From an uncultured Clostridia bacterium (lineage in GTDB: Bacteria; Bacillota; Clostridia; Oscillospirales; Oscillospiraceae), in NCBI GenBank assembly GCA_930990965.1, contig CAKNRQ010000019.1:1-44525 (forward strand): a stretch of 44,525 nucleotides of DNA. Reading direction: 5' to 3'. Positions 24,395 to 33,059 of this stretch are shown here, piece after piece. How positions within the stretch are numbered: the first letter of the stretch is position 1; each line of letters begins with the position of its first letter. The notes under the pieces were generated by a model, which saw only the letters and a list, made by a program, of their open reading frames with translations, did no database searches and was not told where the DNA came from. A program made the translations under genes and the position numbers.

Positions 24395-26674
24395 ATGGAC
24401 TTCACCGAGCGCTCAACGCGCGTATATAAGACAAAACAGCTGTATTCAAAAGAGGAGCTTGCCGCACGCGAGAGTTTGTGCGTACATGAGCAGCCAGCCT
24501 TCTGCACGGCGGCATGCCCGCTGCGCATAGATGCCAGACAGCTCGCGGGACTCTGCGCGGCCGGGGACTTCACTGCGGCGCGAGCTGCGATGGAACGTGC
24601 AGTGCCATTTGCACAAATATTGGCAGCAGGCTGCGAAGCGCCCTGCACAGACGCCTGCCGTCTGGCAGAGGCCGGAGCAGAGAGCGTGAGTATACCTGCC
24701 CTGGAGCGGGCTGCCATGCGGCACGGACAGCCACGTACCGGCCGTGGGCTTTTGAAGTTCAAGAAGAAAAAAACTGCGGTTGTCTTTGGAGCCGAGCTTT
24801 TCACCCTTGTCGTTGCAGCAGAGCTGGCAGGAAAAAGCTATCCAACCACCTTCTGTGTCGCTGAAAATAGCGCATCGGAGCTCATCGCACGCTGTGCTCC
24901 CTTTCTGGACACAGAGAGCGCGGCAGAGCAGGCAGAAGTGCTTGAAAAACTTGACCTCAAGGTTGAGTACGGCCGTGAGCTCACCGCCGCGCTGGTAGAA
25001 GCAGAGAGGGCCAAATACGATCTAGCCTGTGTTTCGCTTGCGGTGTATTCCGCGTTGGGCGGCGGCAATACAGACCCTGTCACACTCTATGACGAAAAGC
25101 TGGACGTACTTGCGCGTCCGAACGGGGACGAGAGCGTGATAGGCGCGTTTTACAACGCGCGCCGCGCTGGCGTGAGCGCCGACCGTCTTGCCCAGGGTAT
25201 GCCGCCTGACAGCGCCCGCGGCGACGAAGGGCCGGTGGCAAGCCGGCTCTATACGGATCTCTCCGTCGTCAGTCCGACAGTGCGGGTTCCGGAACGCGGA
25301 GTGTACACGCGGGAGGAAGCGCAAATCGAGGCCGGAAGATGTATACAGTGCGAGTGCACGGAGTGCATAAAAGGCTGTGCGTGGCTGCAGCACTACGGTA
25401 AGTTCCCGCGCATAATGACACGTGAGATATACAACAACGTCGGCATTATAATGGGCGACCACATGATGAATGGCGCAATAAACTCCTGCGCTTTGTGCGG
25501 ACAGTGTTCAGTCACTTGCCCCAATGGGTACGATATGGCTGAGATTTGCCTTTCTGCCCGGCGCAATATGGTTGAAACCGGCAAGATGAGTCTTGCGGTC
25601 CATGAGTTTGCGCTCCGTGACCAGCTGTTTTCTAACGGAGAGGCATTCCTCTGCCGGGCCGGGCCGGGCTCTGAAAAGTGCAGATATGTATTTTTCCCAG
25701 GCTGCCAGGCTGCGGCCGTGTCACCGGACGCCGTATGGCAAGCATATATGGATCTCCGCGCCAGGCTAGAAGGGGGCGTAGGCATATTGCTCGGCTGCTG
25801 CGGAGTCATCTCAGACTGGGCCGGACGAGAGGAACTGTTTTCAGACACACAGGCGCAGCTCAGCGCGGCACTTTCAGCTCTTGGACATCCGAAAATCATC
25901 ACGGCATGTCCCACCTGTACCCGCACGCTCGCTCAGTTGGGCGACTGTGTGGGGATATGGGACGTGCTGCTGGACATCGGTCTGCCGGACTGCGCCCCCG
26001 AGGCAGTGGGCCCGGTTGTGCTTCACGACGCCTGCGGCGCGCGAGGCGACGCACACACACAGGACGCGGTGCGCAAGCTGGCCGGGCAGCTGGGATGTGC
26101 GATCAGAGAGACCGAATATTCAGGAGATCGTGCGCCCTGCTGCGGCTACGGCGGCCTCGCCGGATATGCCGGGCCGGAGGTTGCCGCCGGAATGACAGCC
26201 GCGGCATTGGAAAACACGTCTGGATTGCAGCTCACATACTGTATGGGCTGCCGGGACAGGTATGCCCGTGCCGGGGCAGAGAGCCGGCACATATTGGAGC
26301 TGGTCTACGGTGTCCCGGCAGGAGCGCCGCCGGGCATATCTGAAAAACGCCGCAACAGACTTGAACTCAGAAGGCGGCTGCTGCGCGATATATGGGGTGA
26401 GGACGAGATGAACAAGCCTTTGAACTTCAAGCTGGATATTACCGGAGAGGCCAGGGCGCTCATGGAGGAGCGCATGATTCTGGAGAGCGATGTAATACAG
26501 GTTATGAGCTCATACAACGACAGCGGCGAAGCTGTGCTGGAGAACGACACGGGACTGCTGGTTGCACGGCTACGCATAGGAAATGTGACGTTCTGGGTCA
26601 AATTCACAGAAAATGGCGGCACATATACCGTACACCGCGTTTACAGCCACCGTATGACTATAGAGACGAGGTGA
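24395..26674 (+). CDS. Pyridine nucleotide-disulfide oxidoreductase-like / dicluster iron-sulfur protein
   Basis: 759 residues, SD GGAAGGAGG. The N-terminal 110 residues match the cysteine-rich helical domain of glutamate synthase small chain/dihydropyrimidine dehydrogenase (CTAACPLRIDARQLAGLC, CEAPCTDACRL). Residues about 125-290 align with the FAD/NAD Rossmann region, but the nucleotide loop is broken (AVVFGAELFTLVVAAEL). At about 315-330 (CIQCECTECIKGC) and 363-378 (CALCGQCSVTCPNG) are two [4Fe-4S] ligand sets, then a CCG-type heterodisulfide-reductase half (FFPGCQ, CCGVIS, HDACGA, CCGYGG). The last 85 residues are an extra domain. It matches the DVU_1558-like protein encoded near TrsS. 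Probably an electron-transfer partner. Confidence 0.85.
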   Translation: MDFTERSTRVYKTKQLYSKEELAARESLCVHEQPAFCTAACPLRIDARQLAGLCAAGDFTAARAAMERAVPFAQILAAGCEAPCTDACRLAEAGAESVSIPALERAAMRHGQPRTGRGLLKFKKKKTAVVFGAELFTLVVAAELAGKSYPTTFCVAENSASELIARCAPFLDTESAAEQAEVLEKLDLKVEYGRELTAALVEAERAKYDLACVSLAVYSALGGGNTDPVTLYDEKLDVLARPNGDESVIGAFYNARRAGVSADRLAQGMPPDSARGDEGPVASRLYTDLSVVSPTVRVPERGVYTREEAQIEAGRCIQCECTECIKGCAWLQHYGKFPRIMTREIYNNVGIIMGDHMMNGAINSCALCGQCSVTCPNGYDMAEICLSARRNMVETGKMSLAVHEFALRDQLFSNGEAFLCRAGPGSEKCRYVFFPGCQAAAVSPDAVWQAYMDLRARLEGGVGILLGCCGVISDWAGREELFSDTQAQLSAALSALGHPKIITACPTCTRTLAQLGDCVGIWDVLLDIGLPDCAPEAVGPVVLHDACGARGDAHTQDAVRKLAGQLGCAIRETEYSGDRAPCCGYGGLAGYAGPEVAAGMTAAALENTSGLQLTYCMGCRDRYARAGAESRHILELVYGVPAGAPPGISEKRRNRLELRRRLLRDIWGEDEMNKPLNFKLDITGEARALMEERMILESDVIQVMSSYNDSGEAVLENDTGLLVARLRIGNVTFWVKFTENGGTYTVHRVYSHRMTIETR

Positions 26675-26677
26675 ACC

Positions 26678-26899
26678 ATGCCTGAGGTTAAAAGCTATTA
26701 TGTCATCGACCCCGAAGGCAAGCTGACCTGCCGCAAGTGCGGCGTTGGTCTTGTCAAGGCAAACGCAGTGTTTGGCTACCTGGACAACGCCTTCCCGGTT
26801 GAGCTGCCTGTCTGCCCCAAATGCGGGTTCGTTTACGTGCCGGAAGAGCTGGCCGTCGGCAAAGTGTTAAGCGTGGAAAAGGTGCTCGAGGACAAATGA
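26678..26899 (+). CDS. Small zinc-ribbon/rubredoxin-like redox protein (DVU_1557 type)
   Basis: 73 residues with two CxxC pairs (Cys18/21 in TCRKCGVG, Cys46/49 in VCPKCGFV), the layout of a zinc ribbon or rubredoxin-like single-metal site. It starts 3 bases after the dicluster gene. This gene is a constant member of the TrsS cassette. Probably it carries electrons or structures a metal in the cytoplasm; the metal cannot be told from sequence. Confidence 0.8.
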   Translation: MPEVKSYYVIDPEGKLTCRKCGVGLVKANAVFGYLDNAFPVELPVCPKCGFVYVPEELAVGKVLSVEKVLEDK

Positions 26900-26931
26900 C
26901 AGGATACGTCGTCTGAAAGGAGCTGCGGGAC

Positions 26932-27177
26932 GTGAGGGGACTGGGGTCGTATAGAGGACAATACGAAAGACCTGCATCGGAGTTCTTGCTGTTCATGCTG
27001 CCAATAGCGGGTATCCTGATTTGGATTTTGGAACTTGGCAAGCTGGGCAGGTTCGGGGCAAAGCTGGCGGTAAAGCTAAATGCGATGGGAACGTGGGTAA
27101 AAGCGCTCATCTATGTGGGTATATGCCTGCTCTCTGCCGCGATTGTCGCGCTGCTGTATGCGCTGCTTGTGCGCTGA
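26932..27177 (+). CDS. Small two-TM membrane protein
   Basis: 81 residues from the GTG at 26932 with AAGGAG (26917-26922) 9 bases upstream. There are two hydrophobic helices (about 17-35 and 57-79) joined by a basic amphipathic loop (GRFGAKLAVKLNAMG). No family known to me. It sits inside the redox cassette between the zinc-ribbon and methyltransferase genes and could anchor cassette proteins to the membrane, which is speculation. Confidence 0.65.
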   Translation: MRGLGSYRGQYERPASEFLLFMLPIAGILIWILELGKLGRFGAKLAVKLNAMGTWVKALIYVGICLLSAAIVALLYALLVR

Positions 27178-27190
27178 GCCGGAGGAGAAA

Positions 27191-27715
27191 ATGTACAGAC
27201 ACCCGGGCGGCGAGACCGCTGTACTCAACTTGATAGGGCGCGCGAGCCTCGCACCGGGCGCAAAGGTAATTGACCTCGGCGCCGGCGACGGGGATGCGGT
27301 GAGATTGCTGAGAGCTCTGGGCTATGAAGCCAATGGTGTTGACATAACACCTGGAGAGGACGTTGACAGCGGTGATTTGTTCAACCTGGATTGTGAGTTG
27401 GGCTCCTTTGATGCGGTTCTCAGCCAGTGTACCTTCCTGCTTACAGGGGATGTGCCGGGAGCGATGGCCGCGGCAGGCCGCATACTGCGGCCGGGCGGGA
27501 TTCTGCTCTACTCTGACGCTGTGCCGGGGGGAGAAGAGGCGCTGCGCCTGCTGGCCGGGGCTGCGGGTTTTGAGCCCGTATCCGTTGAGGACGAAACGGA
27601 CGGGTGGAGAGAATATATAATTACCGCACTCTGGAAGGGGGACGCGGAACTGCCCGAAGCGTGTAAAAATGTGAGAAACGTCAGGTATTTGTCCGCAATA
27701 TTGCGGAAGCTGTAA
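27191..27715 (+). CDS. trsM: Class I SAM-dependent methyltransferase (TrsM / DVU_1556 type)
   Basis: 174 residues from the ATG at 27191 with GGAGGA just upstream; the longer frame overlaps the membrane-protein gene. It is a Rossmann methyltransferase: motif I VIDLGAGDGDAVRLL, acidic end of strand 2 (NGVDITPGED), motif IV-like DAVLSQCTFLL and motif V ILRPGGILLYSDAV. The substrate is unknown. In related cassettes the methyltransferase follows the zinc-ribbon gene and precedes the C-GCAxxG-C-C gene, as here. Confidence 0.85.
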   Translation: MYRHPGGETAVLNLIGRASLAPGAKVIDLGAGDGDAVRLLRALGYEANGVDITPGEDVDSGDLFNLDCELGSFDAVLSQCTFLLTGDVPGAMAAAGRILRPGGILLYSDAVPGGEEALRLLAGAAGFEPVSVEDETDGWREYIITALWKGDAELPEACKNVRNVRYLSAILRKL

Positions 27716-27727
27716 AGGAGGAGCGCA

Positions 27728-28135
27728 GTGGACGCATTTGACAGAATTATGGAGCTTTCACGGCAGGGGCTTTACTGTGCGCAGATTATGGTTCAGCTGG
27801 CGCTGGACGCGGAGGGGAAAGAGAACCCAGATCTGATTCAGGCGGTCAGGGGACTTTGCGGTGGCTTTGCATGGTCGGGAGGTCCATGTGGAGCGCTGAG
27901 CGGCGGCGTGTGTTTTCTGAGTATGCTGGGCCGCGAACTGAGCGCGGACGAGCGCATAGCCATGATAGGGGATTTTCACGCCTGGTTCCGTGAGCGCACG
28001 GAGCAGTATGGCGGGGAAAACTGTGAAAACATAGAGCGCGGCGATCCGCAGAACATGGTTACCACATGTCCGGGGGTTATAATAGACAGCTATGAGAAGT
28101 GTGTGGCGCTGCTCGAAGAGAAAGGGCTGGCGTAA
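27728..28135 (+). CDS. C-GCAxxG-C-C family redox protein (DVU_1555 type)
   Basis: 135 residues, GTG start after AAAGGAGGAG. The family signature is spread along the chain: YCAQ (Cys17), GLCGGFAWSGGPCGALSGG (Cys44, Cys54), then ENCENI and TTCPGVI. The all-helical family is thought to bind an iron-sulfur cluster or act in redox, but its biochemistry is unsettled. The stop overlaps the start of the radical SAM gene (TAATG). Confidence 0.85.
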   Translation: MDAFDRIMELSRQGLYCAQIMVQLALDAEGKENPDLIQAVRGLCGGFAWSGGPCGALSGGVCFLSMLGRELSADERIAMIGDFHAWFRERTEQYGGENCENIERGDPQNMVTTCPGVIIDSYEKCVALLEEKGLA

Positions 28136-29442
28136 TGTACAGGGTATTTGCAAAAACGCAAAGCGTGTGCCCCGAGTGCCTGCGCACGATAGATGCGGAG
28201 AAGGCAGTCGGCGATGACGGATACATATACATGCTGAAAACCTGCCCGGAACACGGCAGCTTTGAAACCCTCATATGGGAAAGCGGTATTGTGGACTATC
28301 TGAAATGGGATACGGCGCCAGGGGGAGAAAATGCCCCCGGTGTTACAGTGCCGGTTAAGGACGGCTGCCCCAGGAATTGCGGACTCTGCGATGCGCACGA
28401 GAGCGCCGGCTGCTGTGTGCTGTTGGAACTCACAAAGCGCTGTAACCTCCGCTGTCCGGTCTGCTTCGCGTCGGCGGGCGGGGTTTCTGACGACCCCACG
28501 CTGGAAGACATAGCGGCGCTCTATGATATGCTCATGGACCGCGGCGGCCCGTTCAATATCCAGCTTTCTGGTGGAGAACCCACTGTCAGGGACGACCTGC
28601 CAGACATAGTTCGCCTGGGCAGGAACAAGGGATTTTCCTTCTTTCAACTGAACACCAACGGCCTTCGCCTGGCCGATGAGCCCGGATATGCATCCGAGCT
28701 TCGTTCTGCGGGCGTCAGCTGCGCGTTTTTACAGTTTGACGGTATGGACGGGCGCGTATACAGGGTCCTGCGCGGCCGGGGTTTGCTGGATACCAAGCTG
28801 CTGGCCATAGAAAACTGTGCCGCCGCAGGGCTACCTGTCGTGCTGGTGCCAACACTGGTGCCCGGCGTAAATGTGGGCCAAATTGGGGATATACTCCGCT
28901 TTGCGCTGTCTCGTGCGCCATATGTGCGCGGAGTACACTTCCAGCCGGTGAGCTATTTCGGCCGCTGTGAACTCCCGGAACCAGAGATGCGTCTGACTAT
29001 ACCGCGCATACTGCGCGAAATAGAGCGGCAAATGGAGGGCTTGATGAAGCCAGAAGATTTCGCGGGAGGCGGGGCAGAGAGCGCTTACTGTTCTTTTCAT
29101 GCGAGCTACCAGCTGCAGGATGACGGCTCTGTTAAGGCGCTGCCCCGGCGCCGCAGCGCCTGCTGCTGCAAAAAAAGCGAAGAAGCACGGGATTTCGTGG
29201 CTGGTCGCTGGGGAGCGCAGAGCGCGGAGAGTGGCGATGAGGATGCATTTGACCGCTTCCTGCGCGAAGCCAATGAGCGGGTGTTCACAGTATCAGGCAT
29301 GGCGTTCCAGGACGCCTACAATCTGGACCTGGAAAGGCTGAGACGCTGTTACATAAATGAGGCCGATCCGGTACATGGCATGGTGCCGTTTTGCGCATAT
29401 AACCTCACGGCGCGCGATGGACGCGCCCTCTACAGAAGATGA
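28135..29442 (+). CDS. trsS: Radical SAM protein TrsS (cysteine form)
   Basis: 435 residues. The start ATG at 28135 overlaps the previous stop. The N-terminal metal-binding region has CPEC (Cys12, 15), TCPEHG (Cys37) and CPRNCGLC (Cys78, 82, 85), then CCVLLELTKRCNLRCPVCFA with the radical SAM CxxxCxxC at Cys103/107/110. IQLSGGEPTVRDDLP is the GGEP motif that holds the SAM. The C-terminus is also cysteine-rich (RRRSACCCKKSE). It resembles MoaA/heme-D1-type radical SAM enzymes, here the TrsS family that in other genomes often carries selenocysteine. I see only cysteine and no in-frame TGA. The reaction is unknown; the neighbours suggest modification of a cofactor or peptide. Confidence 0.85.
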   Translation: MYRVFAKTQSVCPECLRTIDAEKAVGDDGYIYMLKTCPEHGSFETLIWESGIVDYLKWDTAPGGENAPGVTVPVKDGCPRNCGLCDAHESAGCCVLLELTKRCNLRCPVCFASAGGVSDDPTLEDIAALYDMLMDRGGPFNIQLSGGEPTVRDDLPDIVRLGRNKGFSFFQLNTNGLRLADEPGYASELRSAGVSCAFLQFDGMDGRVYRVLRGRGLLDTKLLAIENCAAAGLPVVLVPTLVPGVNVGQIGDILRFALSRAPYVRGVHFQPVSYFGRCELPEPEMRLTIPRILREIERQMEGLMKPEDFAGGGAESAYCSFHASYQLQDDGSVKALPRRRSACCCKKSEEARDFVAGRWGAQSAESGDEDAFDRFLREANERVFTVSGMAFQDAYNLDLERLRRCYINEADPVHGMVPFCAYNLTARDGRALYRR

Positions 29443-30662
29443 GACCTACGGCGCTTGAAGGATGGATATGCTCCGTTGAAGGGCTGCCCGCCCTTACGCG
29501 CGGGGCACTGGAAGAGCTTCAGCTGAGCCGTCTGAACGAACTCCTGGCGAGGGAGAAGCGGCGCGGAGGGTTTTACAGGGGCCTTCCGGACAGAATTGGA
29601 GGTTTGGATGAACTCGCCGGCCTGCCCTTTACTACACCTGATGAACTGGCGAAGAGCGGAGCCTCCATGCTGCTGACATCCACGGCCGAGGTGCAGCGCA
29701 TAATTTCCGGAACGACGAGCGGCACCACCGGACTCGCAAAGCGTGTTTTTTACACCCGGCGCGATTTGGAGCACACGGTTGGTTTCTTCGCTGCGGGAAT
29801 AAGCGAGCTGGTTGCACGCGGAGACAGAGTGCTTGTGGCCATGCCGTTTTCAGGGCCAAACGGACTTGGCGAACTGATTTGCCGCGCAATCATCAGCCTG
29901 GGAGCCCATCCTGTCCCCGTGGGAGTGGGGGTGCCGCTGGGCAGACTGGACGAGATCCTTGACTGCGAAAAACCGTCGGCGTACATCGGGATGAGCGTGC
30001 CGCTGCTTTCGCTCCTGCGCTGGCGCGAAGCCAACGGTATGCGCATGTACATAGAGCGTGCGCTGGTATCCGGCGACGCCTGCCCGAAGGGAGTTTGTTC
30101 CGCAATAGAGGCACTCCTGGGCTCGCGTCTCTTTCCGCACTATGGATCGCGCGAGATGTGTCTCGGCGGTGCAGTGACCTGTCCTGCGCATGAAGGCATG
30201 CACATACGTGAAAATCACATTTTCGCGGAAATAATAGGCCGTGACGGCCGCCCGCTGCCTGACGGCATGACCGGGGAGCTGGTTATAACCACGCTGGACA
30301 TGCAGGCGATGCCGCTTATCCGCTACCGTACCGGAGACATAACGAGGATACTGCCGGGACCCTGCCCGTGCGGCGGTACTACACGGAGAATTGACCACGT
30401 ACAGCGTGCGGATAACCCAATGGAAGAACTGGACAGCGCCCTCTTTTGCCTGTCGGGCTTGATTGATTACATGGCGTCTGTTTCTGACTCCGGCCAGCTG
30501 CATATTGACGCCGTGGGAAACGTGCTGCCGGATGAGCTGGCAGACGTTTCCGGCGCCTGGTATGGGCCCGCCGAAGTCCGCGTAGTTGCGGCAACGCCGG
30601 AGTTTTGCGGATGCTACAGGGATAAGCGCAGAATAGTACGCAGGACAGAGGGAATTGACTGA
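29439..30662 (+). CDS. AMP-dependent CoA ligase, phenylacetate-CoA ligase-like (DVU_1553 type)
   Basis: 407 residues, start overlapping the trsS stop (ATGA). Adenylating-enzyme motifs: SGTTSGTTGLAKRVFY (P-loop A3), HYGSREMCLGGAV (A5-like), GELVITTLDMQAMPLIRYRT (A7), GDITRI (A8). The N-terminal part is shorter than in phenylacetate-CoA ligase, as in the DVU_1553 group. It activates a carboxylic acid as acyl-AMP then acyl-CoA. An acid made by the aldehyde oxidoreductase would be a logical substrate, but this is inference. The next gene starts 16 bases after its stop. Confidence 0.85.
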   Translation: MRPTALEGWICSVEGLPALTRGALEELQLSRLNELLAREKRRGGFYRGLPDRIGGLDELAGLPFTTPDELAKSGASMLLTSTAEVQRIISGTTSGTTGLAKRVFYTRRDLEHTVGFFAAGISELVARGDRVLVAMPFSGPNGLGELICRAIISLGAHPVPVGVGVPLGRLDEILDCEKPSAYIGMSVPLLSLLRWREANGMRMYIERALVSGDACPKGVCSAIEALLGSRLFPHYGSREMCLGGAVTCPAHEGMHIRENHIFAEIIGRDGRPLPDGMTGELVITTLDMQAMPLIRYRTGDITRILPGPCPCGGTTRRIDHVQRADNPMEELDSALFCLSGLIDYMASVSDSGQLHIDAVGNVLPDELADVSGAWYGPAEVRVVAATPEFCGCYRDKRRIVRRTEGID

Positions 30663-30678
30663 GAATCAGGTGGTAAAC

Positions 30679-31044
30679 ATGAAAATTGAAGTAAGAGAGC
30701 TCAATAATGTAAAGGTTGCCGTTATAAACAGCACAGAGCTTCTGATTACGGACGTTCAATCCGCGCTGGACCTCATGGTGACCGTGAAATACGAAACCGG
30801 GTGCAGCAACATCGCCCTGAATAAAGAGGCCATTGCCGGTGACTTTTTTGTTCTGAGCACCTGTCTCGCCGGAGAGATACTGCAAAAATTCATCAACTAC
30901 GGCGTGTGCTTTGCGGTGTACGGTGACTTCTCGAAATACACCAGCGAGCCTTTGAAGGATTTTATCTACGAGAGCAATCAGGGCCGGGACATATTCTTTC
31001 AGCCTGATTGCGAGCAGGCAGTTTTGAAGCTGTGCGAAGCGTGA
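30679..31044 (+). CDS. DUF4180 domain protein
   Basis: 121 residues from the ATG at 30679 (AGGTGGT 4 bases upstream; a TTG at 30655 lies within the ligase gene). It fits DUF4180: VITSTELLITDVQSALDLM-like start, then IALNKEAIAGDFFVLSTCLA, QKFINYGVCFAVYGDFSKYT and LKDFIYESNQGRDIFF. The fold is STAS/SpoIIAA-like by my reading; the function is unknown. It is the last gene of operon B, before two terminators. Confidence 0.8.
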   Translation: MKIEVRELNNVKVAVINSTELLITDVQSALDLMVTVKYETGCSNIALNKEAIAGDFFVLSTCLAGEILQKFINYGVCFAVYGDFSKYTSEPLKDFIYESNQGRDIFFQPDCEQAVLKLCEA

Positions 31045-31060
31045 CACTTTGAAAAACGAA

Positions 31061-31093
31061 ACAGGCCGCCAGGGTTTGCCTCTGGCGGCCTGT
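31061..31093 (+). terminator. Hairpin after the DUF4180 gene
   Basis: A perfect 12-bp stem (ACAGGCCGCCAG with its complement) and 9-base loop, followed by CCTTTGC. Confidence 0.7.
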
Positions 31094-31110
31094 CCTTTGC
31101 AGGGCAATAT

Positions 31111-31155
31111 AAAAGCAGAGAGCCGTCCATTGTAGTGGATAACTCTCTGCTTTTT
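31111..31155. terminator. Bidirectional terminator between convergent genes
   Basis: AAAAGCAGAGAG (31111-31122) pairs perfectly with 31143-31154; the stem ends in T5 on the + strand and in TTTT on the minus strand. It separates operon B from the CD1247-like gene. Confidence 0.75.
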
Positions 31156-31212
31156 GCAATCTGTGCGCCGCGGTCAAGTCAGCTATCCGCTGACGTACCA
31201 GCGCCCTGATTG

Positions 31213-31689
31213 TCAGTCGTCCTCAGACTCCCCTTCGTCCTCATCCTCGCCCTCGATGCCGTCGAACTCGAGAGTCTCGCCGCAGTTGGGGCACTGGATG
31301 GAACCGAGGTCGAGTACGTCCTCGTCGATGGTGATGGTGTTGCTGCAGGCCGGGCAGGTGACTTCGTAGAAGACGGGCTCGTAGTCCTCGTCATCCTCGT
31401 CCTCGCAGCAGCCGCAGCAGCCCTCGCACTCATCCTCGTCGTCCTCGTCCTCGTCGTCATCGTAGTCCTCGTCGTATACGATGTCTTCGAGGTCGGAGAG
31501 GTCGTCGCTGACCTGGTCAATGGCTTCGCCGAGATCCCAGGCGTTTTCCTCGAGGTCCTCTATGTCGTGGGCGACGTCCTCGAGAATGTCGAGAATAGCG
31601 GCGAGAATCTTACCCTCTTTGCTGGTGTCGTCATAGCCCAGGCCTTCGGCCAGGCCCTTGACGTAGGCGACCTTTTCGGAAGTGTTCAT
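31213..31689 (-). CDS. CD1247-like protein with acidic linker and zinc ribbon
   Basis: 158 residues. The N-terminus (VAYVKGLAEGLGYDDTSKEG, then ILDILEDVAHDIEDLEENAWD) is the CD1247 domain typical of Clostridia. The middle is extremely acidic (runs of D and E at 73-105, with CEGCCGCCED inside) and the end holds a zinc ribbon: VTCPACSN and QCPNCGET. It follows efp by 23 bases, the usual place of this gene, so it may be linked to translation or envelope function; its role is unknown. Confidence 0.85.
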   Translation of the reverse strand: MNTSEKVAYVKGLAEGLGYDDTSKEGKILAAILDILEDVAHDIEDLEENAWDLGEAIDQVSDDLSDLEDIVYDEDYDDDEDEDDEDECEGCCGCCEDEDDEDYEPVFYEVTCPACSNTITIDEDVLDLGSIQCPNCGETLEFDGIEGEDEDEGESEDD

Positions 31690-31712
31690 ATAGCAGTTCC
31701 TCCTGGAATTTA

Positions 31713-32276
31713 TCAGCCCTTGGCGCGCTCAAGATACTCGCCGGAGCGGGTGTCTATCTTGATCTTGTCGCCCTCGTTGATGAACAGCGGAACCTTGACG
31801 GTGGCGCCGGTCTCGACGGTGGCGGGCTTGGTGGCGTTGGTGGCGGTGTTGCCGGCGAAGCCGGGGTCGGTCTGGGTGACGGTGAGCTCGACGAAGTTGG
31901 GCGGCTCAACGGCAAAGACCTTACCCTTGTAGCTCATGACGACGCAGGGCATGTTCTCGGTAACGAACTTGAAGCTGTCGCCGAGCAGGCTCTCGTCGAT
32001 GGGGATGAGCTCGTAGCTTTCGGGGTCCATGAAGTAGTACAGGTTGCCGTCGGCGTAGCTGTACTCCATGGTCTTGCGCTCGATGGTGGCTTCCTCGAAC
32101 TTGGCGGTGGGGTTGAAGCTGGTCTCGACGACAGCGCCGGTGATGACGTTCTTCATCTTGGTGCGGACGAAGGCCGCGCCCTTGCCGGGCTTGACGTGCT
32201 GGAACTCGACGACCTGCATGACCTGGCCGTCCATCTCAAAGGTGACGCCGTTCCTGAAATCGCCTGCAGAAATCAT
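31713..32276 (-). CDS. efp: Translation elongation factor P
   Basis: 187 residues, full family length. Three beta-barrel domains: KOW-like [20 protein letters not shown] with the conserved loop [11 protein letters not shown] (the Lys that is modified in many bacteria), the S1-like middle ([20 protein letters not shown]) and the C-terminal domain with [20 protein letters not shown] rescues ribosomes stalled at polyproline. GGAGGAAG lies 6 bases upstream. The proline-rich DacF tail nearby would need such help. Confidence 0.97.
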   Translation of the reverse strand: MISAGDFRNGVTFEMDGQVMQVVEFQHVKPGKGAAFVRTKMKNVITGAVVETSFNPTAKFEEATIERKTMEYSYADGNLYYFMDPESYELIPIDESLLGDSFKFVTENMPCVVMSYKGKVFAVEPPNFVELTVTQTDPGFAGNTATNATKPATVETGATVKVPLFINEGDKIKIDTRSGEYLERAKG

Positions 32277-32331
32277 GTATCTTCCTCCTGTGGTGTATCT
32301 TTAAGTTTACGCGAAATGAATTAACCTATGT

Positions 32332-32360
32332 ATTTTACACTATAAGCCGTGATTTGGCAA
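32332..32360 (-). promoter_or_regulatory. efp promoter
   Basis: Minus-strand TTGCCA (32355-32360), a 17-base spacer, TAAAAT (32332-32337), each 5 of 6 to consensus. So efp is transcribed by itself here, not from pepP. Confidence 0.65.
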
Positions 32361-32525
32361 GAGGGTATGCGGCTTTTTGAGTCATGGCAGCGAAACGCCA
32401 CTGTGGCCATTGCCACCCACGGAGTTTTTAATTTTGCCGCTTACGGTACGATGTTAACCTGCGTTGCTTGCGGCAACGGGCGTATCACTATACAATGGCG
32501 GTGACGAAAGGAAGGTGTTTAACCC

Positions 32526-33035
32526 GTGCTGAGTGAAAACATCAAAGCGGTCAGGAAGTCAAAAGGGCTTTCCCAGCAGGAACTGGCCGTGAAATTAAAC
32601 GTTGTACGGCAAACAATTTCAAAGTGGGAACAGGGTTTGTCTGTGCCGGACGCGGATATGCTCATCTCCATATCGAATGTGCTGGAAACGCCCGTGAGCA
32701 CCCTGCTCGGAGAGACGGTCACCGCACCGGAGATAGATGACCTGAAGGCCATTTCAGAGAAGCTGGAAGTTATAAATTTGCAGCTTGCGCGCAGGAGAGA
32801 TACCGGAAGAAAAAGGATTCGCTGGCTGCTCATCGCCCTGTGCGCGGCCATATTGATAGTGTTTGCCATCCTGGCGGTGCTGGGCAGTCCGTACCAGGAG
32901 TGGGACTACAGCAACATCGAAACCGCCGTCGTCGGGGTGGGTTTCCACGCCTTTGAGTGGCTGTTTGTCAGGGTGGCGCCGGTGGTGTTTATAGCTGCGG
33001 TAATCGGAATCTTCCTGACGCGGAAGAGATCATGA
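32526..33035 (+). CDS. Xre-family regulator with C-terminal membrane segments
   Basis: 169 residues, GTG start with AAAGGAAGG 9 bases upstream. Residues 5-60 are a classic Xre helix-turn-helix: NIKAVRKSKGLSQQELAVKL, NVVRQTISKWEQGLS, PDADMLISISNVLE. After a short linker come two membrane helices (about 98-120 and 145-164). A short inverted repeat (CGTTGC-5-GCAACG, 32462-32478) lies upstream beside a -10-like TATACA and may be its operator. It probably senses an envelope state and forms an operon with the lipoprotein that follows 24 bases later. Confidence 0.85.
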   Translation: MLSENIKAVRKSKGLSQQELAVKLNVVRQTISKWEQGLSVPDADMLISISNVLETPVSTLLGETVTAPEIDDLKAISEKLEVINLQLARRRDTGRKRIRWLLIALCAAILIVFAILAVLGSPYQEWDYSNIETAVVGVGFHAFEWLFVRVAPVVFIAAVIGIFLTRKRS

Positions 33036-33059
33036 AATACGAATCTGGAGGTGTGACAA

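Noticed and set aside
28135-29442. Selenocysteine in TrsS
   Set aside because: No in-frame TGA; all expected positions are Cys codons.
31363-31480. Simple-sequence repeat (GTC/CTC-rich) as a possible repeat array
   Set aside because: It encodes the Asp/Glu-rich linker of the CD1247-like protein; codon-level low complexity explains it.
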